NCBI RefSeq assembly: GCF_000421565.1 | Contig: NZ_ATXG01000013.1 | Location: 62,001-126,000, forward strand | DNA from: Agromyces subbeticus DSM 16689 | GTDB taxonomy: Bacteria > Actinomycetota > Actinomycetes > Actinomycetales > Microbacteriaceae | Length of the DNA stretch: 64,000 bases | Reading direction: 5' to 3' | In this document: positions 9,167 through 19,960 of the stretch, piece after piece | Layout: each line of letters opens with the position of its first letter | Numbering within the stretch: position 1 is the first letter of the stretch | Notes under the pieces: model-generated | The model's input: the letters and a program-made list of their open reading frames with translations, nothing else | Told to the model about the DNA's origin: nothing | Database searches by the model: none | Made by a program: the position numbers and the translations under genes

Positions 9167-10477
9167 ATGCGCATCTCGGTCATCGGCTGCGGCTACCTCG
9201 GTGCGGTGCATGCTTCGGCCATGGCCGAGCTCGGCCACGACGTCATCGGCATCGACGTCGACGCGCGCAAGATCGCCGCGTTGCAGGCCGGTCGACCACC
9301 GTTCTACGAGCCGGGCCTGCCCGAGATCCTGAAATCGGCAACCGCGAGCGGCCGCTTGCGCTTCAGCACCGACATCGCGGATGCCGCGGGCGCCGAGGTG
9401 CACTTCGTCGCCGTCGGCACGCCACAGGCCGCCGACACATCCGCAGCCGACATCTCGTACGTGGATGCCGCGTTCAGGGGCCTGCTGCCGCATCTCGCCG
9501 AAGGCTCGCTCATCGTCGGCAAGAGCACCGTGCCTGTCGGCACGGCCGCTCGTCTCGCGGCGCTGCTCGCTGCAGCAGCACCGCAAGCGAGCCTTGCGTG
9601 GAACCCGGAGTTCCTGCGGGAGGGGTTCGCGGTGAAAGACACCCTCGAACCCGACCGGCTGGTCTACGGCGTCTCCGCTGATGACGACGGGCGTGCGGCA
9701 TCCGTGCTCGACCACGTCTACCGAGCCGCGATCGAGGCAGGCACGCCGCGCATCGTCACGGACTACGCGACCTCCGAGCTCGTGAAGGCGGCAGCGAACG
9801 CGTTCCTCGCGACCAAGATCAGCTTCATCAACGCCATGTCCGAGATCGCCGACGTGACCGGAGCGGATGTCACGGCCCTCGCCGACGCGATCGGGCACGA
9901 CGTGCGAATCGGGCGTCGTTTTCTCAATGCCGGCGTCGGGTTCGGCGGTGGCTGCCTGCCGAAGGACATCCGCGCGTTCACGGCACGCGCCGAAGAGCTG
10001 GGTCGCGGCGACGCCGTCGCCTTTCTCAAAGAGGTCGACACGATCAACCTGCGCCAGCGCCAGCGCGTCGTCGACCTCGCGGTGGCGGCGCTCGGCGGCT
10101 CGGTGCACCGCAAGAAGATCGCCGTGCTCGGCGTCACATTCAAGCCCGAGTCCGACGATGTGCGCGACTCGCCGGCGCTCGACGTCGCGGTGCTGCTGAA
10201 AGGGCTCGGCGCCGACGTCGTCGCGACCGACCCGCAGGGTGTCGAGAACGCGCGCGAGCGGCATCCGCAGCTCGAATACGCCACGGCTGCACGTGACGCG
10301 CTCGCCGGAGCCGAACTCGTCGTGCTCGTCACCGAGTGGCGCGAGTACCGCTCGCTCGACCCGGCCGACGTCGGCCGACTCGTCGCGAGCCGGCGCATCA
10401 TCGACGGGCGCAACGTGCTCGACCCCTCGGTCTGGCGAGCCGCCGGTTGGGAGTACCGCGGTCTCGGTCGCCCGTAG
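9167..10477 (+). CDS. ugd: UDP-glucose 6-dehydrogenase
   Basis: This 436-residue cytoplasmic enzyme oxidises UDP-glucose to UDP-glucuronate with two NAD+, supplying an acidic sugar for surface polysaccharide. The N-terminal Rossmann fold has GCGYLG at residues 7-12. The catalytic segment GVGFGGGCLPKD places the nucleophilic cysteine at residue 263, WNPEFLREG lies at 145-153, and GVTFKPESDDVRDSP marks the C-terminal domain. Length and motif order are those of the UDP-glucose/GDP-mannose dehydrogenase family; glucose specificity is the commonest assignment and is assumed. It is a single-gene unit that ends at a strong hairpin shared with tRNA-Pro. Confidence 0.88.
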   Translation: MRISVIGCGYLGAVHASAMAELGHDVIGIDVDARKIAALQAGRPPFYEPGLPEILKSATASGRLRFSTDIADAAGAEVHFVAVGTPQAADTSAADISYVDAAFRGLLPHLAEGSLIVGKSTVPVGTAARLAALLAAAAPQASLAWNPEFLREGFAVKDTLEPDRLVYGVSADDDGRAASVLDHVYRAAIEAGTPRIVTDYATSELVKAAANAFLATKISFINAMSEIADVTGADVTALADAIGHDVRIGRRFLNAGVGFGGGCLPKDIRAFTARAEELGRGDAVAFLKEVDTINLRQRQRVVDLAVAALGGSVHRKKIAVLGVTFKPESDDVRDSPALDVAVLLKGLGADVVATDPQGVENARERHPQLEYATAARDALAGAELVVLVTEWREYRSLDPADVGRLVASRRIIDGRNVLDPSVWRAAGWEYRGLGRP

Positions 10478-10487
10478 GCGAAATGCA

Positions 10488-10515
10488 AGAACCCCCTCCG
10501 TGAGGAGGGGGTTCT
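10488..10515 (-). terminator. strong hairpin terminator of tRNA-Pro (also behind ugd)
   Basis: AGAACCCCCTCC and GGAGGGGGTTCT form a 12-bp perfect stem with a 4-base GTGA loop. On the minus strand it lies 7 bases after the tRNA 3' end and is followed by TTGCATTT. On the plus strand it is just behind ugd, so it may act in both directions. Confidence 0.8.
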
Positions 10516-10520
10516 GACCC

Positions 10521-10596
<76 letters not shown>

Positions 10597-10675
10597 GGTC
10601 GGCCCTTGCGGGCCTCAACAAGAATAGCCGATAAATGCGCGTCGCCCGACCAACGTGCGACGCCCTGTTCGGTGT

Positions 10676-11647
10676 CTATTCGGTGGGCACGAGCGTCAAC
10701 AGCGTCGCTTCGGGCGGGCACGCGAACCGCACAGGGGCGTAGATCGAGGTGCCGAGCCCGGCAGAGACGTTGAGGAAGGCGGCACGGAATCCGTGATGCC
10801 AGACGCTGAGACCCTTGACCTGATCGCGGGGGATGTCGCAGTTGGTGACGAGGGCACCGAACCCGGGTACGCAGACCTGGCCGCCGTGCGTGTGCCCGGC
10901 GAGCAGGAGTTGCGCTCCATGGTTCACGAACGAGTTCAGCACCCGTTGGTACGGCGCGTGCGTCACGCCGACGGTCACCGTCGGTCGAGCTTCGGATGCC
11001 GCGTCGGGCCAGGTCTCGTCGCCGAGCGGGTCGTCGGCGCGCAGTTCGTCGATCGCGGCGGTGATCAGGTCGAGTCTGTCGTAGCCCTTATGGGGGTCGT
11101 CGACGCCGAAGAACTCGAAGTGCGTACCCCGGATGTCGAGGGCGGCGGCGGTGTTGTCGAGGTCATGCCAGCCGAGCTCATCGAAGAAGGCGTGCAGCTC
11201 GGCGATGTCGAGCGGCTTCGCCCGTGGACCGTATCGGGACGGACCGGTGAAGTACGCGAGCGGATTCTTCACCACCGGTCCGAAGTAGTCGTTCGACCCG
11301 TTGACGAACACCCCGGGCACCCCGCGGAAGGGTTCGAGTGCATGCCGAATGCCCTCGATGCCGCGCTCGTGGCCGAGGTTGTCGCCGGTGTCGACGATCA
11401 GGTCGGGCTTCAGGCCGGCGAGACTCCGGACCCACTGCTGCTTGTCGCGCTGCCACGGCGCCATGTGCAGGTCGGAGAGATGGAGCACGCGGATCGGCGC
11501 CGACCCCGGCGGGAGCACAGGCACCTCGGCCTGCCTGAGCGTCCAGCGTGTGCGCTCGACGAGGCTGCCCCACGCGAATGCCGCGGCACCGGCGGCGGCG
11601 ATCGCGATGGCGATCGCCGCAACCGGCGAAGTGCGAGGCTTCGTCAC
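10676..11647 (-). CDS. metallophosphoesterase (membrane-anchored)
   Basis: This 323-residue calcineurin-like phosphoesterase has one N-terminal membrane span at about residues 8-27. The metal-binding motifs appear in order: LHLSDLHMAP (D-x-H), VDTGDNLG (GD-x-x-D variant), NGSNDYF (GN-H/D variant with Asn-Asp) and LLAGHTHGGQV (GH-x-H). Residue His is replaced in the third motif. The GTG start lies 10 bases behind the upstream penicillin-binding protein gene, so the two are co-transcribed. The same pair occurs in mycobacteria (ponA2-Rv3683). The substrate is unknown; a cell-envelope role is inferred from the partner. Confidence 0.8.
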   Translation of the reverse strand: MTKPRTSPVAAIAIAIAAAGAAAFAWGSLVERTRWTLRQAEVPVLPPGSAPIRVLHLSDLHMAPWQRDKQQWVRSLAGLKPDLIVDTGDNLGHERGIEGIRHALEPFRGVPGVFVNGSNDYFGPVVKNPLAYFTGPSRYGPRAKPLDIAELHAFFDELGWHDLDNTAAALDIRGTHFEFFGVDDPHKGYDRLDLITAAIDELRADDPLGDETWPDAASEARPTVTVGVTHAPYQRVLNSFVNHGAQLLLAGHTHGGQVCVPGFGALVTNCDIPRDQVKGLSVWHHGFRAAFLNVSAGLGTSIYAPVRFACPPEATLLTLVPTE

Positions 11648-11657
11648 CGTTCGCCGA

Positions 11658-14318
11658 CTAGTCGTCGGCGGGCGCATTGCCGCCCGCGGCGAGCTTGCCA
11701 ACGCTGATCGTGACCTGATCACCCGGCTTGGCTGCGCCGCCCCCGGCGGGGTTCTGCGAGATGACGACGTTGACCTTGGTCGGGTCGGTCGTGTTCTCGT
11801 TCTGACGCTGCACTCTGAAACCGGCCTGTTTGAGCGCGGCATCGGCCTGATCGCCGGTCATGCCGACGACGTTCGGCACGCCGACCATCGATCCGTTGCT
11901 CGTGAAGACCCGGATGGTGGAGCCCTTGCCGGCCTGACCCGAAGGGTCGGTTCCGGTCACCGTGCCCGCCGGCAGGTTGGAGTCCTGAGGTCCGCCGTCT
12001 TCGAAGACGAATCCGGCCGCTTCGATCGCCTGCTTCGCGGCGTCGAGGCTGAGCCCGGCGACCTGGGGGATGTCGGCGAGCACTTGCTTGAACGCGCTCT
12101 GGTCGGGCTCGGGGAACTCGTCGCCGCCGTACTTGTTGTCGGCGACCGTCATGATCTGCTTCCACATGCGGTGACGCGCAGTGGCGACGGGGCCGCTGTC
12201 CCAGTCGTCGAGTTGGCGCTGATTCGCCGTGCCCGTGACGCTGCCGACCCAGACTGCTGTCGCGACGCGGGTTGATGCGCCGTTCATCCAGGTGTCCTTG
12301 TTCTCGTCGGTGGTGCCGGTCTTGCCGATGTGCGGCACACCCGTGCCGGTGCCCGACGCGCTCGCCGTGCCGCTGAACGTCTGCTCCATGGCGTACGCCA
12401 TCGCGTGAGCGACCTCGGGGGTGACCGACTGCGGGCACTCCGTCTTGGGAACTTCTTTGTCGGCGCCCTTGCTGTCGACGATGCGCGCGATCGCGATGGG
12501 GGAACACGTCGCACCGTTGTTGGCGACTCCGGCGAAGGCGGCCACCATGCTCAGCGGCGCGACCTCTTCGGTGCCGAGGATGGCGCTGGGGCCGAAGACA
12601 TCGTCTGGCGTCGCCTGGCGGGTGCCATCGGCGTTGAAGAGCGGAGCGCCCGTCTCTTTGTCATAGGCAGGCTTCTGGCCCAGGTCGAGGCCGTCGGCCC
12701 GACGAACACCGAACGCCTGCGCGGCGTCTTTGATCTTGCAGAGATCGAGTTGCTGCCCCATTGCGACGAAGGCGGTGTTCACGGAGTACTTCGTGGCATC
12801 CACCGCATTGTTCGCGCCGCGGCCGTCATCGTTCTTCGGGTCGTAGGCGCCATTCCAGCCGCCGTAGCACGCAGCCGGGAACGACGTGAAGTTGCGTCGT
12901 GAACCGTTGAACGTCTCGCGGAGCGAGTGTCCTTCGTTCAGCCACTCCGCGAGCGTGAACACCTTGAACGTCGAGCCGGGCTGGAAGCCGAGGGATCCAC
13001 CGTGCTCGTAGTCGGTGCTGTAGTTGATCGAGCTGTAGTCGCCGGCGCTCGCGGCGATGACGTCGGGATCCTGCGTGTAGTTCTTGTTCTGCGCCATCGC
13101 GAGGATCTTGCCGGTGCCGACTTCCATGCTCACCGCGACCGAGCCGACGTCGAAGCGCGGGTCGGCGAACGGCACGTTCTCACGCATGGTCGCCTCTGCC
13201 TCGTTCTGCAGCTCGAGGTCGAGCGTCGTGTAGATGTCGAGCCCGCCCTTCTGCAGCAGGCGGGCGCCCTCGTTGACGTCGGGCGTGGCCGGGTCGTCGT
13301 ACTTGTCTTTGATGACCCACGTCACGTAATCGCAGAAGAAGGCCGAACCGCCGGCGGTCTGGCAACCGGTGCTCGGTTCCTTGATCACCGGGGCGACGGG
13401 AGTCGCGATCGCCACGTCGTACTGCTCTTGCGTGATCTTCTTGAGCTTCAACATCTCGGTGAGGATGTAGTCGCGTCGCTCTTTATTCGCGGCGTAGGGC
13501 ACCGGTTCGCCCTTGTCGTTGACGGTCGCCGCTCCGTTCTTCTCGTTCTCGGGGTAATCGAGGCGGAACTTCTCGGGGTTGTTGACGATCGCGATGAGGC
13601 TCGCGGCCTGCTCCACAGTCAGGTTGGCAGCGGACGTGTCGTTGAAGTAGTACCGAGCAGCGGATTCGATGCCGTACACCCGTCCGCCGAAGTGCGCGAT
13701 GTTCAGGTAGCTGCGGAGGATGTCGTCTTTCGGGTACTTCTTCTCGATCGAGATCGCGTATCGCATCTCTTTCAGCTTGCGATCGATCGTCGTCTCGGTC
13801 GCGGCCTCGTAGGCGGCCTCTTCTTCTTCGGGCGTCGTCGCCTCGGAGATGCCGTCTTGGATCAGTACGTTCTTGACGTACTGCTGCGTGATCGACGAGC
13901 CACCCTGCGTGTTGCCCTTCAACACGGTGTTGAGCGCACCGCGCACGGTGCCCTGCACATCGATGCCGCCGTGCTCGTAGAACCGGGGGTCCTCACCGGC
14001 GACCGCGGCGTCTTTCACGAACTGAGAGATCGCCTCCCACGGCACTTCTTCACGGTTCTGGTCGTAGAACGACGCCAGCGGGTACGGGGAGCCATCGGGT
14101 GCCGTCGCGTACACGGTCGACTTCTGCGCGAGGTCGTCGATCTCGAGGTACCCGGGCAGGTTCTCGAACATCGAGATGCTGTTGTTCGCGGCCATGCCGG
14201 TGACGGCGAGGGCCGGAGTCACGGCGGCCGTGACGAGCACGCCGGCGAGAGCACTCATGCCGACGAAGCCGAGGATTCCGGCGCCGACGTCGCTCATCGT
14301 ACGTTTTTGGGCAGACAT
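11658..14318 (-). CDS. ponA2: PASTA-domain class A penicillin-binding protein (PonA2-like)
   Basis: This is an 886-residue bifunctional peptidoglycan synthase. It has a short cytoplasmic N-terminus and a membrane span around residues 12-40. A GT51 glycosyltransferase domain follows, with EDPRFYEHGGIDVQG (catalytic Glu) and GGSSITQQYVKN. The transpeptidase domain has GSTFKVF (S-x-x-K), SVN in TKYSVNTAF, and GKTGTTDENKDTW (KTG). Two C-terminal PASTA repeats begin near VAGLSLDAAKQAI and VPNVVGMTGDQAD; such repeats may bind muropeptide or beta-lactam. I took the ATG encoding MSAQKRT. The only -10-like sequence (TATATG) overlaps it, so an ATG 21 bases inside is an alternative. It is followed at once by the metallophosphoesterase gene. 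Confidence 0.9.
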   Translation of the reverse strand: MSAQKRTMSDVGAGILGFVGMSALAGVLVTAAVTPALAVTGMAANNSISMFENLPGYLEIDDLAQKSTVYATAPDGSPYPLASFYDQNREEVPWEAISQFVKDAAVAGEDPRFYEHGGIDVQGTVRGALNTVLKGNTQGGSSITQQYVKNVLIQDGISEATTPEEEEAAYEAATETTIDRKLKEMRYAISIEKKYPKDDILRSYLNIAHFGGRVYGIESAARYYFNDTSAANLTVEQAASLIAIVNNPEKFRLDYPENEKNGAATVNDKGEPVPYAANKERRDYILTEMLKLKKITQEQYDVAIATPVAPVIKEPSTGCQTAGGSAFFCDYVTWVIKDKYDDPATPDVNEGARLLQKGGLDIYTTLDLELQNEAEATMRENVPFADPRFDVGSVAVSMEVGTGKILAMAQNKNYTQDPDVIAASAGDYSSINYSTDYEHGGSLGFQPGSTFKVFTLAEWLNEGHSLRETFNGSRRNFTSFPAACYGGWNGAYDPKNDDGRGANNAVDATKYSVNTAFVAMGQQLDLCKIKDAAQAFGVRRADGLDLGQKPAYDKETGAPLFNADGTRQATPDDVFGPSAILGTEEVAPLSMVAAFAGVANNGATCSPIAIARIVDSKGADKEVPKTECPQSVTPEVAHAMAYAMEQTFSGTASASGTGTGVPHIGKTGTTDENKDTWMNGASTRVATAVWVGSVTGTANQRQLDDWDSGPVATARHRMWKQIMTVADNKYGGDEFPEPDQSAFKQVLADIPQVAGLSLDAAKQAIEAAGFVFEDGGPQDSNLPAGTVTGTDPSGQAGKGSTIRVFTSNGSMVGVPNVVGMTGDQADAALKQAGFRVQRQNENTTDPTKVNVVISQNPAGGGAAKPGDQVTISVGKLAAGGNAPADD

Positions 14319-14482
14319 ATAGTGGAGCTTAACGGAGAAGGCTGACAAATCCCGCTATGCAGGCCGTCGGCCGTTTCGTGGCGCAGGCGCGCCGATCCTC
14401 GTGGATCTCGCGCCCATTCGACCTCGCCGCAACGCGTGAACCACTTGACGCGACTGAGCGACCCACAGAGAGACGAGAACCC

Positions 14483-14710
14483 ATGACGACCTGGGAATAC
14501 ATCACCACCCCGCTGCTGATCCACAACACGGCCGCGATCCTGAACAACTGGGGCTCGGAAGGGTGGGAGCTCGTGCAGATCGTGCAGGGCCCCGAGGGCG
14601 GGCTCGTCGCCTACCTGAAGCGCCGCACCGGCGGCGAGTCGTCGGCCGCGGCATCCGCGGGCGCAGCGGCGGCCGCACAGGCCGCCAAGCAGTTCGAGGG
14701 CGAAGCCTGA
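14483..14710 (+). CDS. small DUF4177-like protein
   Basis: This is a 75-residue protein. Residues 1-48 (TTWEYITTPLL, then NNWGSEGWELVQIV, then LVAYLKRR) match the compact beta-alpha-beta pattern of DUF4177 proteins, in which W-E-L-V is the hallmark. An Ala-rich tail (residues 50-75) follows. No enzymatic role is known. The ATG follows a GAGACGAGAAC ribosome site, and the stop overlaps the ridA start (TGATG), so the two proteins are made together. A small protein sits next to the RidA gene at the corresponding place in mycobacteria. An upstream in-frame ATG at 14357 is unlikely, as it would overlap the ponA2 promoter. Confidence 0.75.
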   Translation: MTTWEYITTPLLIHNTAAILNNWGSEGWELVQIVQGPEGGLVAYLKRRTGGESSAAASAGAAAAAQAAKQFEGEA

Positions 14711-15180
14711 TGGCCGCCTTCGAGGCGCGACTCGCCGAACTCGGCATCGTCCTGCCCGACGTCGCACCGCCCGTCGCCGCGTACGTGCCTGCTGTCGTCA
14801 CCGGCACCCACGTCTACACCTCGGGTCAGCTGCCCTTCACCGCGGGCACGCTGCCCGCGACCGGCAAGGTCGGCGACGGCCACGGGCTCGTGCCCGCCGA
14901 CGACGCGAAGGCGTATGCCCGCACGTGCGTGCTCAACGCCCTCGCAGCGGTGCGGGCGGAGATCGGCTCGATCGACCGGGTCACCCGCATCGTGAAGCTC
15001 GTCGGCTTCGTGGCGTCCGACCCGTCGTTCTCGGGCCAGCCCGGCGTCATCAACGGCGCATCCGAGGTGCTCGGCGAGATCTTCGGCGATGCGGGCCGCC
15101 ACGCCCGCTCCGCGGTCGGCGTCGCCGTGCTGCCGCTCGACTCGCCAGTCGAGCTCGAACTGGTGGTCGAGTTCGCCTAG
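14710..15180 (+). CDS. RidA family protein
   Basis: This is a 156-residue protein of the YjgF/YER057c/UK114 family, trimeric enamine/imine deaminases that detoxify reactive intermediates such as 2-aminoacrylate. HVYTSGQLPF and the C-terminal ARSAVGVAVLPLDSPVELELVVEF match the family core. In place of the canonical catalytic R of RidA proper, the C-terminal motif reads HARSAVGVAVLP, with Arg in the expected region. The protein is about 25 residues longer than E. coli RidA and belongs to the longer actinobacterial group (like Rv3678c). It is translationally coupled to the DUF4177-like gene and is followed by a 19-bp hairpin. Confidence 0.85.
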   Translation: MAAFEARLAELGIVLPDVAPPVAAYVPAVVTGTHVYTSGQLPFTAGTLPATGKVGDGHGLVPADDAKAYARTCVLNALAAVRAEIGSIDRVTRIVKLVGFVASDPSFSGQPGVINGASEVLGEIFGDAGRHARSAVGVAVLPLDSPVELELVVEFA

Positions 15181-15198
15181 TCGAACTTCACCACGAAC

Positions 15199-15240
15199 GA
15201 CGGATGCCGCGTCGGGAGCGATCCCGACGCGGCATCCGTC
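15199..15240. terminator. bidirectional terminator built from the GGATGCCGC word
   Basis: GACGGATGCCGCGTCGGGA and TCCCGACGCGGCATCCGTC form a perfect 19-bp stem around a GCGA tetraloop, between convergent ridA and acsA. The arms contain GGATGCCGC and its complement, a word repeated throughout the window. Confidence 0.85.
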
Positions 15241-15260
15241 GTCTCAGGGCTGGTGGCGCC

Positions 15261-17213
<1,953 letters not shown>

Positions 17214-17412
17214 GGTTCTTCAGTCGCTCCTTCGCGAGTGTTCTTCGGATGGGTCGCCTGCCCCACGCAGCACACTACCGGCCGCTCGAAGCGCACGTGG
17301 AATCGCATCGTCGCGGGGCGTCGCAAGGCGTTCTCCGGCATGTTCGAAAACGGCTTCCTGTGTGCAAGCGCAGAGATTTCTGTATGTCGGCACAAATGAG
17401 GACAGAAAATGC
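17214..17412. other. acsA upstream region with no gene
   Basis: I see no credible coding sequence here. It must contain the acsA promoter. An imperfectly spaced inverted repeat, TTTCTGT at 17377-17383 and ACAGAAA at 17402-17408, is the only symmetric element of note. Confidence 0.5.
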
Positions 17413-17440
17413 TTGCGCATCCTTCTACAAGCCGTATGCT
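17413..17440 (+). promoter_or_regulatory. promoter of the 6C RNA
   Basis: TTGCGC (-35) and TATGCT (-10) are separated by 16 bases, placing the start of transcription near 17447, just upstream of the first 6C hairpin. Confidence 0.6.
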
Positions 17441-17446
17441 GATTAC

Positions 17447-17620
17447 CGCCCGAACACTCGTTTCGAGGCCTGCAGCGCTCGTGATTCCCCCCAATCCTTG
17501 CGCTGCCGAGGCGGCACCTGTTCCCCCCAATGGGTGCCGCCCCCTTTCGTTAAAGGGTTGCTGAGCAATCAGCAACCTCGGGCCGAGTCCTCCTCCACAA
17601 CGGTGTGGGGGAGGACTTTT
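17447..17620 (+). ncRNA. 6C RNA
   Basis: Two consecutive hairpins each present a loop with exactly six cytosines. Stem 1 is GCAGCGC/GCGCTGC with an inner GATT/AATC, loop C6 at 17487-17492. Stem 2 is GGCGGCACC/GGTGCCGCC with an inner TT/AA, loop C6 at 17523-17528. This is the defining structure of the actinobacterial 6C RNA (called B11 in mycobacteria), a small RNA that can base-pair with G-rich ribosome sites. A third hairpin (GGTTGCTGA/TCAGCAACC) and an intrinsic terminator follow. As in mycobacteria it lies next to the tad genes. The 5' end is inferred from the promoter. Confidence 0.92.
17586..17620 (+). terminator. intrinsic terminator of 6C RNA
   Basis: AGTCCTCCTCCACA pairs with TGTGGGGGAGGACT (one G-T wobble) around an ACGG loop and is followed by TTTTCCGTTT, a classical rho-independent signal. 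Confidence 0.9.
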
Positions 17621-17752
17621 CCGTTTCGGGCGCACGGTCCTTTTCCGCACGCCGCTTCCGTCGTCTCGAGCCGAGTTCTCCTCCACAGGCGTTCGGCGGC
17701 GCCGCTTGTCCAGAGCTGTGGCGAACGGATGCTTCGGGCCGCCACCGATTCC

Positions 17753-17764
17753 TACGCTCGCCTC
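17753..17764 (+). promoter_or_regulatory. -10 box and leaderless start of the tad operon
   Basis: TACGCT followed by 6 bases and the ATG of the ATPase gene. The hexamer is identical to the one before the DUF4012 gene. Confidence 0.5.
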
Positions 17765-18898
17765 ATGTCTCTTCCCTTCGTGGCGTCTCCCTCCTGGCAG
17801 CGCGAGCCGTCGGTGTCGGCCGCGACCGTGCGAGCGTTCGCGCCGAGCTCGACTGATCCAGTCGGCGACGATCCGGCTTCGCAGTCCGACGCGGCTTCGG
17901 AGCGGAGGTCGGTCTCCGGAGACAACGTTTCACAGGGAGTCGAGCGATCGGCCGACCGCGGCACCCGCGCCCGCGGAATCGACCTCTCGCTGCTGGGCCC
18001 GCTCGAGGCGTTCGCGTCGGCGGGGCCGGTCACCGATCTCTTCGTCAACGGCGAGCGCGGCCTCTGGATCGATCGCGGCTCGGGTGCCGAGCACCAGCCG
18101 TCATGGACAGCAGACGAGTCCGAGGTGCGCGCCCTCGCCGTGCGCCTCATCGCGCGCGGCGGTCGGCACATCGACGAGGCGACGCCCGCGGTCGACGTGC
18201 GTCTGGGCCAGGGCATCCGAATTCATGCAGTGCTACCACCGGTGTCGACGACGGGCACGACCATCTCGGTGCGGGTGCCGAGGGCCGGCGGTTTCTCGCT
18301 CGCCGCGCTCGCGCGAGCGGGCATGATCGCTACCGCGCAGGAGTCGGAGCTGCGGTCTGCAGTTGCCTCGCGCAAGAACCTCCTCGTCACCGGAGCCGGC
18401 GGCACCGGCAAGACGACCCTGCTCGCCGCCTTGCTCGCCGAGGCGCCCGAGCACGAACGGCTCGTGATCATCGAAGACGTCGCCGAGCTCCAGGTCGAGC
18501 ATCCGCATGTCGTCTCGCTCGAAGCGAGACAGGCGAACCTCGAGGGCAGCGGGCGAGTCGGCCTCGATGCGCTGCTCCGCGAGGCGCTGCGCATGCGCCC
18601 CGATCGGCTCGTCGTGGGGGAGTGCCGGGGCGCCGAGCTCCGCGAACTCCTCGCCGCGCTCAACACCGGGCACGACGGCGGCGCCGGCACGCTGCACGCG
18701 AACTCGCTCGCCGACGTGCCTGCGCGGCTCGAGGCTCTCGGATCGATCGCGGGGCTGTCACCCGACGCGCTCGCCAGGCAGACGGTGAGCGCCTTCGACC
18801 TCGTGCTGCACCTCGAGCGGGTCGACGGTCGACGGCGGCTCGCGCAGATGGGTCGCTTCGAGCTGCGCGGCGACCGACTCATCGTCGAGGCGATATGA
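17765..18898 (+). CDS. tadA: Tad pilus assembly/secretion ATPase (TadA/CpaF)
   Basis: This is a 377-residue hexameric ATPase of the type II/IV secretion superfamily that powers pilus assembly. An N-terminal disordered stretch of about 75 residues is followed by the N-domain (VTDLFVNGERGLWID). The ATPase core has Walker A GAGGTGKTTLL, Walker B RLVIIEDVAEL, and the His box GHDGGAGTLHANS. The ATG at 17765 is preferred because of the leaderless promoter; the frame runs much further upstream through the 6C RNA, where no start is sensible. It is first in an operon with tadB and small pilin-like genes. No TadZ/Ssd gene precedes it, unlike in mycobacteria. Confidence 0.9.
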   Translation: MSLPFVASPSWQREPSVSAATVRAFAPSSTDPVGDDPASQSDAASERRSVSGDNVSQGVERSADRGTRARGIDLSLLGPLEAFASAGPVTDLFVNGERGLWIDRGSGAEHQPSWTADESEVRALAVRLIARGGRHIDEATPAVDVRLGQGIRIHAVLPPVSTTGTTISVRVPRAGGFSLAALARAGMIATAQESELRSAVASRKNLLVTGAGGTGKTTLLAALLAEAPEHERLVIIEDVAELQVEHPHVVSLEARQANLEGSGRVGLDALLREALRMRPDRLVVGECRGAELRELLAALNTGHDGGAGTLHANSLADVPARLEALGSIAGLSPDALARQTVSAFDLVLHLERVDGRRRLAQMGRFELRGDRLIVEAI

Positions 18899-19899
18899 GG
18901 GGGCGGATGCCGCGGCCGCCACGGTTGTTCGAGGGGAGACGCCCGGCCGGCCTGCTCAGCCGGCGCCGCCGCCGTGACCTGGCCGGCGAGGTCGATGCGA
19001 TCGCCGCCATCACCGAGCGCCTGGCGGTGCTGCTCTCGGCCGGGGTTCCCGCGTCGAGCGCGTGGAGTCACGTCGGTGCCGAGTCGGCGAGCGACGCCGA
19101 CGCCGGGGTACTCGCGAGTGCGGCCGCAGCTGCCCAGAGCGGCGATCCCGTCGCGCCGGCCATCGCGGCGGCTCGGAGCGAGCGTTCCGAGTCGTCGGCC
19201 TCCTGGTCGGTGCTCGCTGCGGCGTGGGCGGTCGCGTCCGAGTCTGGAGCGCCACTTGCCGGCAGCCTCCGAACGTTCGCCGCCGTGCTCCGCGACGAGG
19301 CGCAGTTGCGCAGAGAGGTGCGTGCAGCACTCGCGGGCCCTGCAGCGAGCGCCCGGCTGGTCATGGCACTGCCCGCGATCGCGATGGTCTTCGGCGCCAC
19401 GTTCGGGTTCGACACCCTCAACGTGCTGTTCGGCACTCCGATCGGCATCGCCTGCCTGGTGCTCGGTCTCACGTGCCTCGGCATCGGGCAGCGCTGGAAT
19501 GCGGCACTCGCTGCGCGGGCCGCGCGCTCCCGCGCCGATGCCGGGCTCGAGCTCGAGCTGCTCGCGATCGCGATGTCGAGTGGAGTGTCGATCGAGCTCG
19601 CACGAGACCTGGCGCGTCGATCGATCGAGTCGCACGTGCCGCACGCGGGTGACGGAGCCGAGGTCGAAGCCGTGTTGGGGCTCGCGGCTCGCGCCGGTGC
19701 ACCGGTCGCCGAACTCCTTCGCGCAGAGGCGTTCCGCCTGCGGCGGGCGGCCCGGTCGGCCGGTGCCGAACGTGCCGCGGCGCTCGGCGTTCGACTCATG
19801 GTTCCGCTCGGGCTGTGCGTGCTTCCGGCCTTCGTGCTCCTCGGGGTCGCTCCGCTCATGATCTCGGTCATCACCGGCACCCTCGGGGCACCGGCATGA
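18895..19899 (+). CDS. type II secretion F-domain protein (TadB/TadC-like)
   Basis: This 334-residue inner-membrane platform protein of the Tad system starts with ATG inside the tadA stop (ATGA). Two F-domain-like units can be seen: ITERLAVLLSAGVPASSAW at about residues 40-58 followed by a membrane pair near 145-190, then LLAIAMSSGVSIELARDLARRS at about 220 followed by a C-terminal span (VPLGLCVLPAFVLLGVAPLM). Canonical Tad loci encode TadB and TadC as separate proteins; here one gene seems to supply both halves. Immediately upstream, the ATPase provides the energy; downstream are the pilin and pseudopilins. Confidence 0.82.
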   Translation: MRGRMPRPPRLFEGRRPAGLLSRRRRRDLAGEVDAIAAITERLAVLLSAGVPASSAWSHVGAESASDADAGVLASAAAAAQSGDPVAPAIAAARSERSESSASWSVLAAAWAVASESGAPLAGSLRTFAAVLRDEAQLRREVRAALAGPAASARLVMALPAIAMVFGATFGFDTLNVLFGTPIGIACLVLGLTCLGIGQRWNAALAARAARSRADAGLELELLAIAMSSGVSIELARDLARRSIESHVPHAGDGAEVEAVLGLAARAGAPVAELLRAEAFRLRRAARSAGAERAAALGVRLMVPLGLCVLPAFVLLGVAPLMISVITGTLGAPA

Positions 19900-19960
19900 C
19901 CGCATTGACTCGTGCCACCCGAGCGCCGGCCGAGCGCCGGCTCCATAGGAAAGGAACACC

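Noticed and set aside
8561-10264. Long minus-strand open frame spanning the opposite strand of ugd and joining the VanZ-like gene
   Set aside because: Only its last 168 codons look like protein (VanZ). The rest is the mirror of ugd codons in GC-rich DNA.
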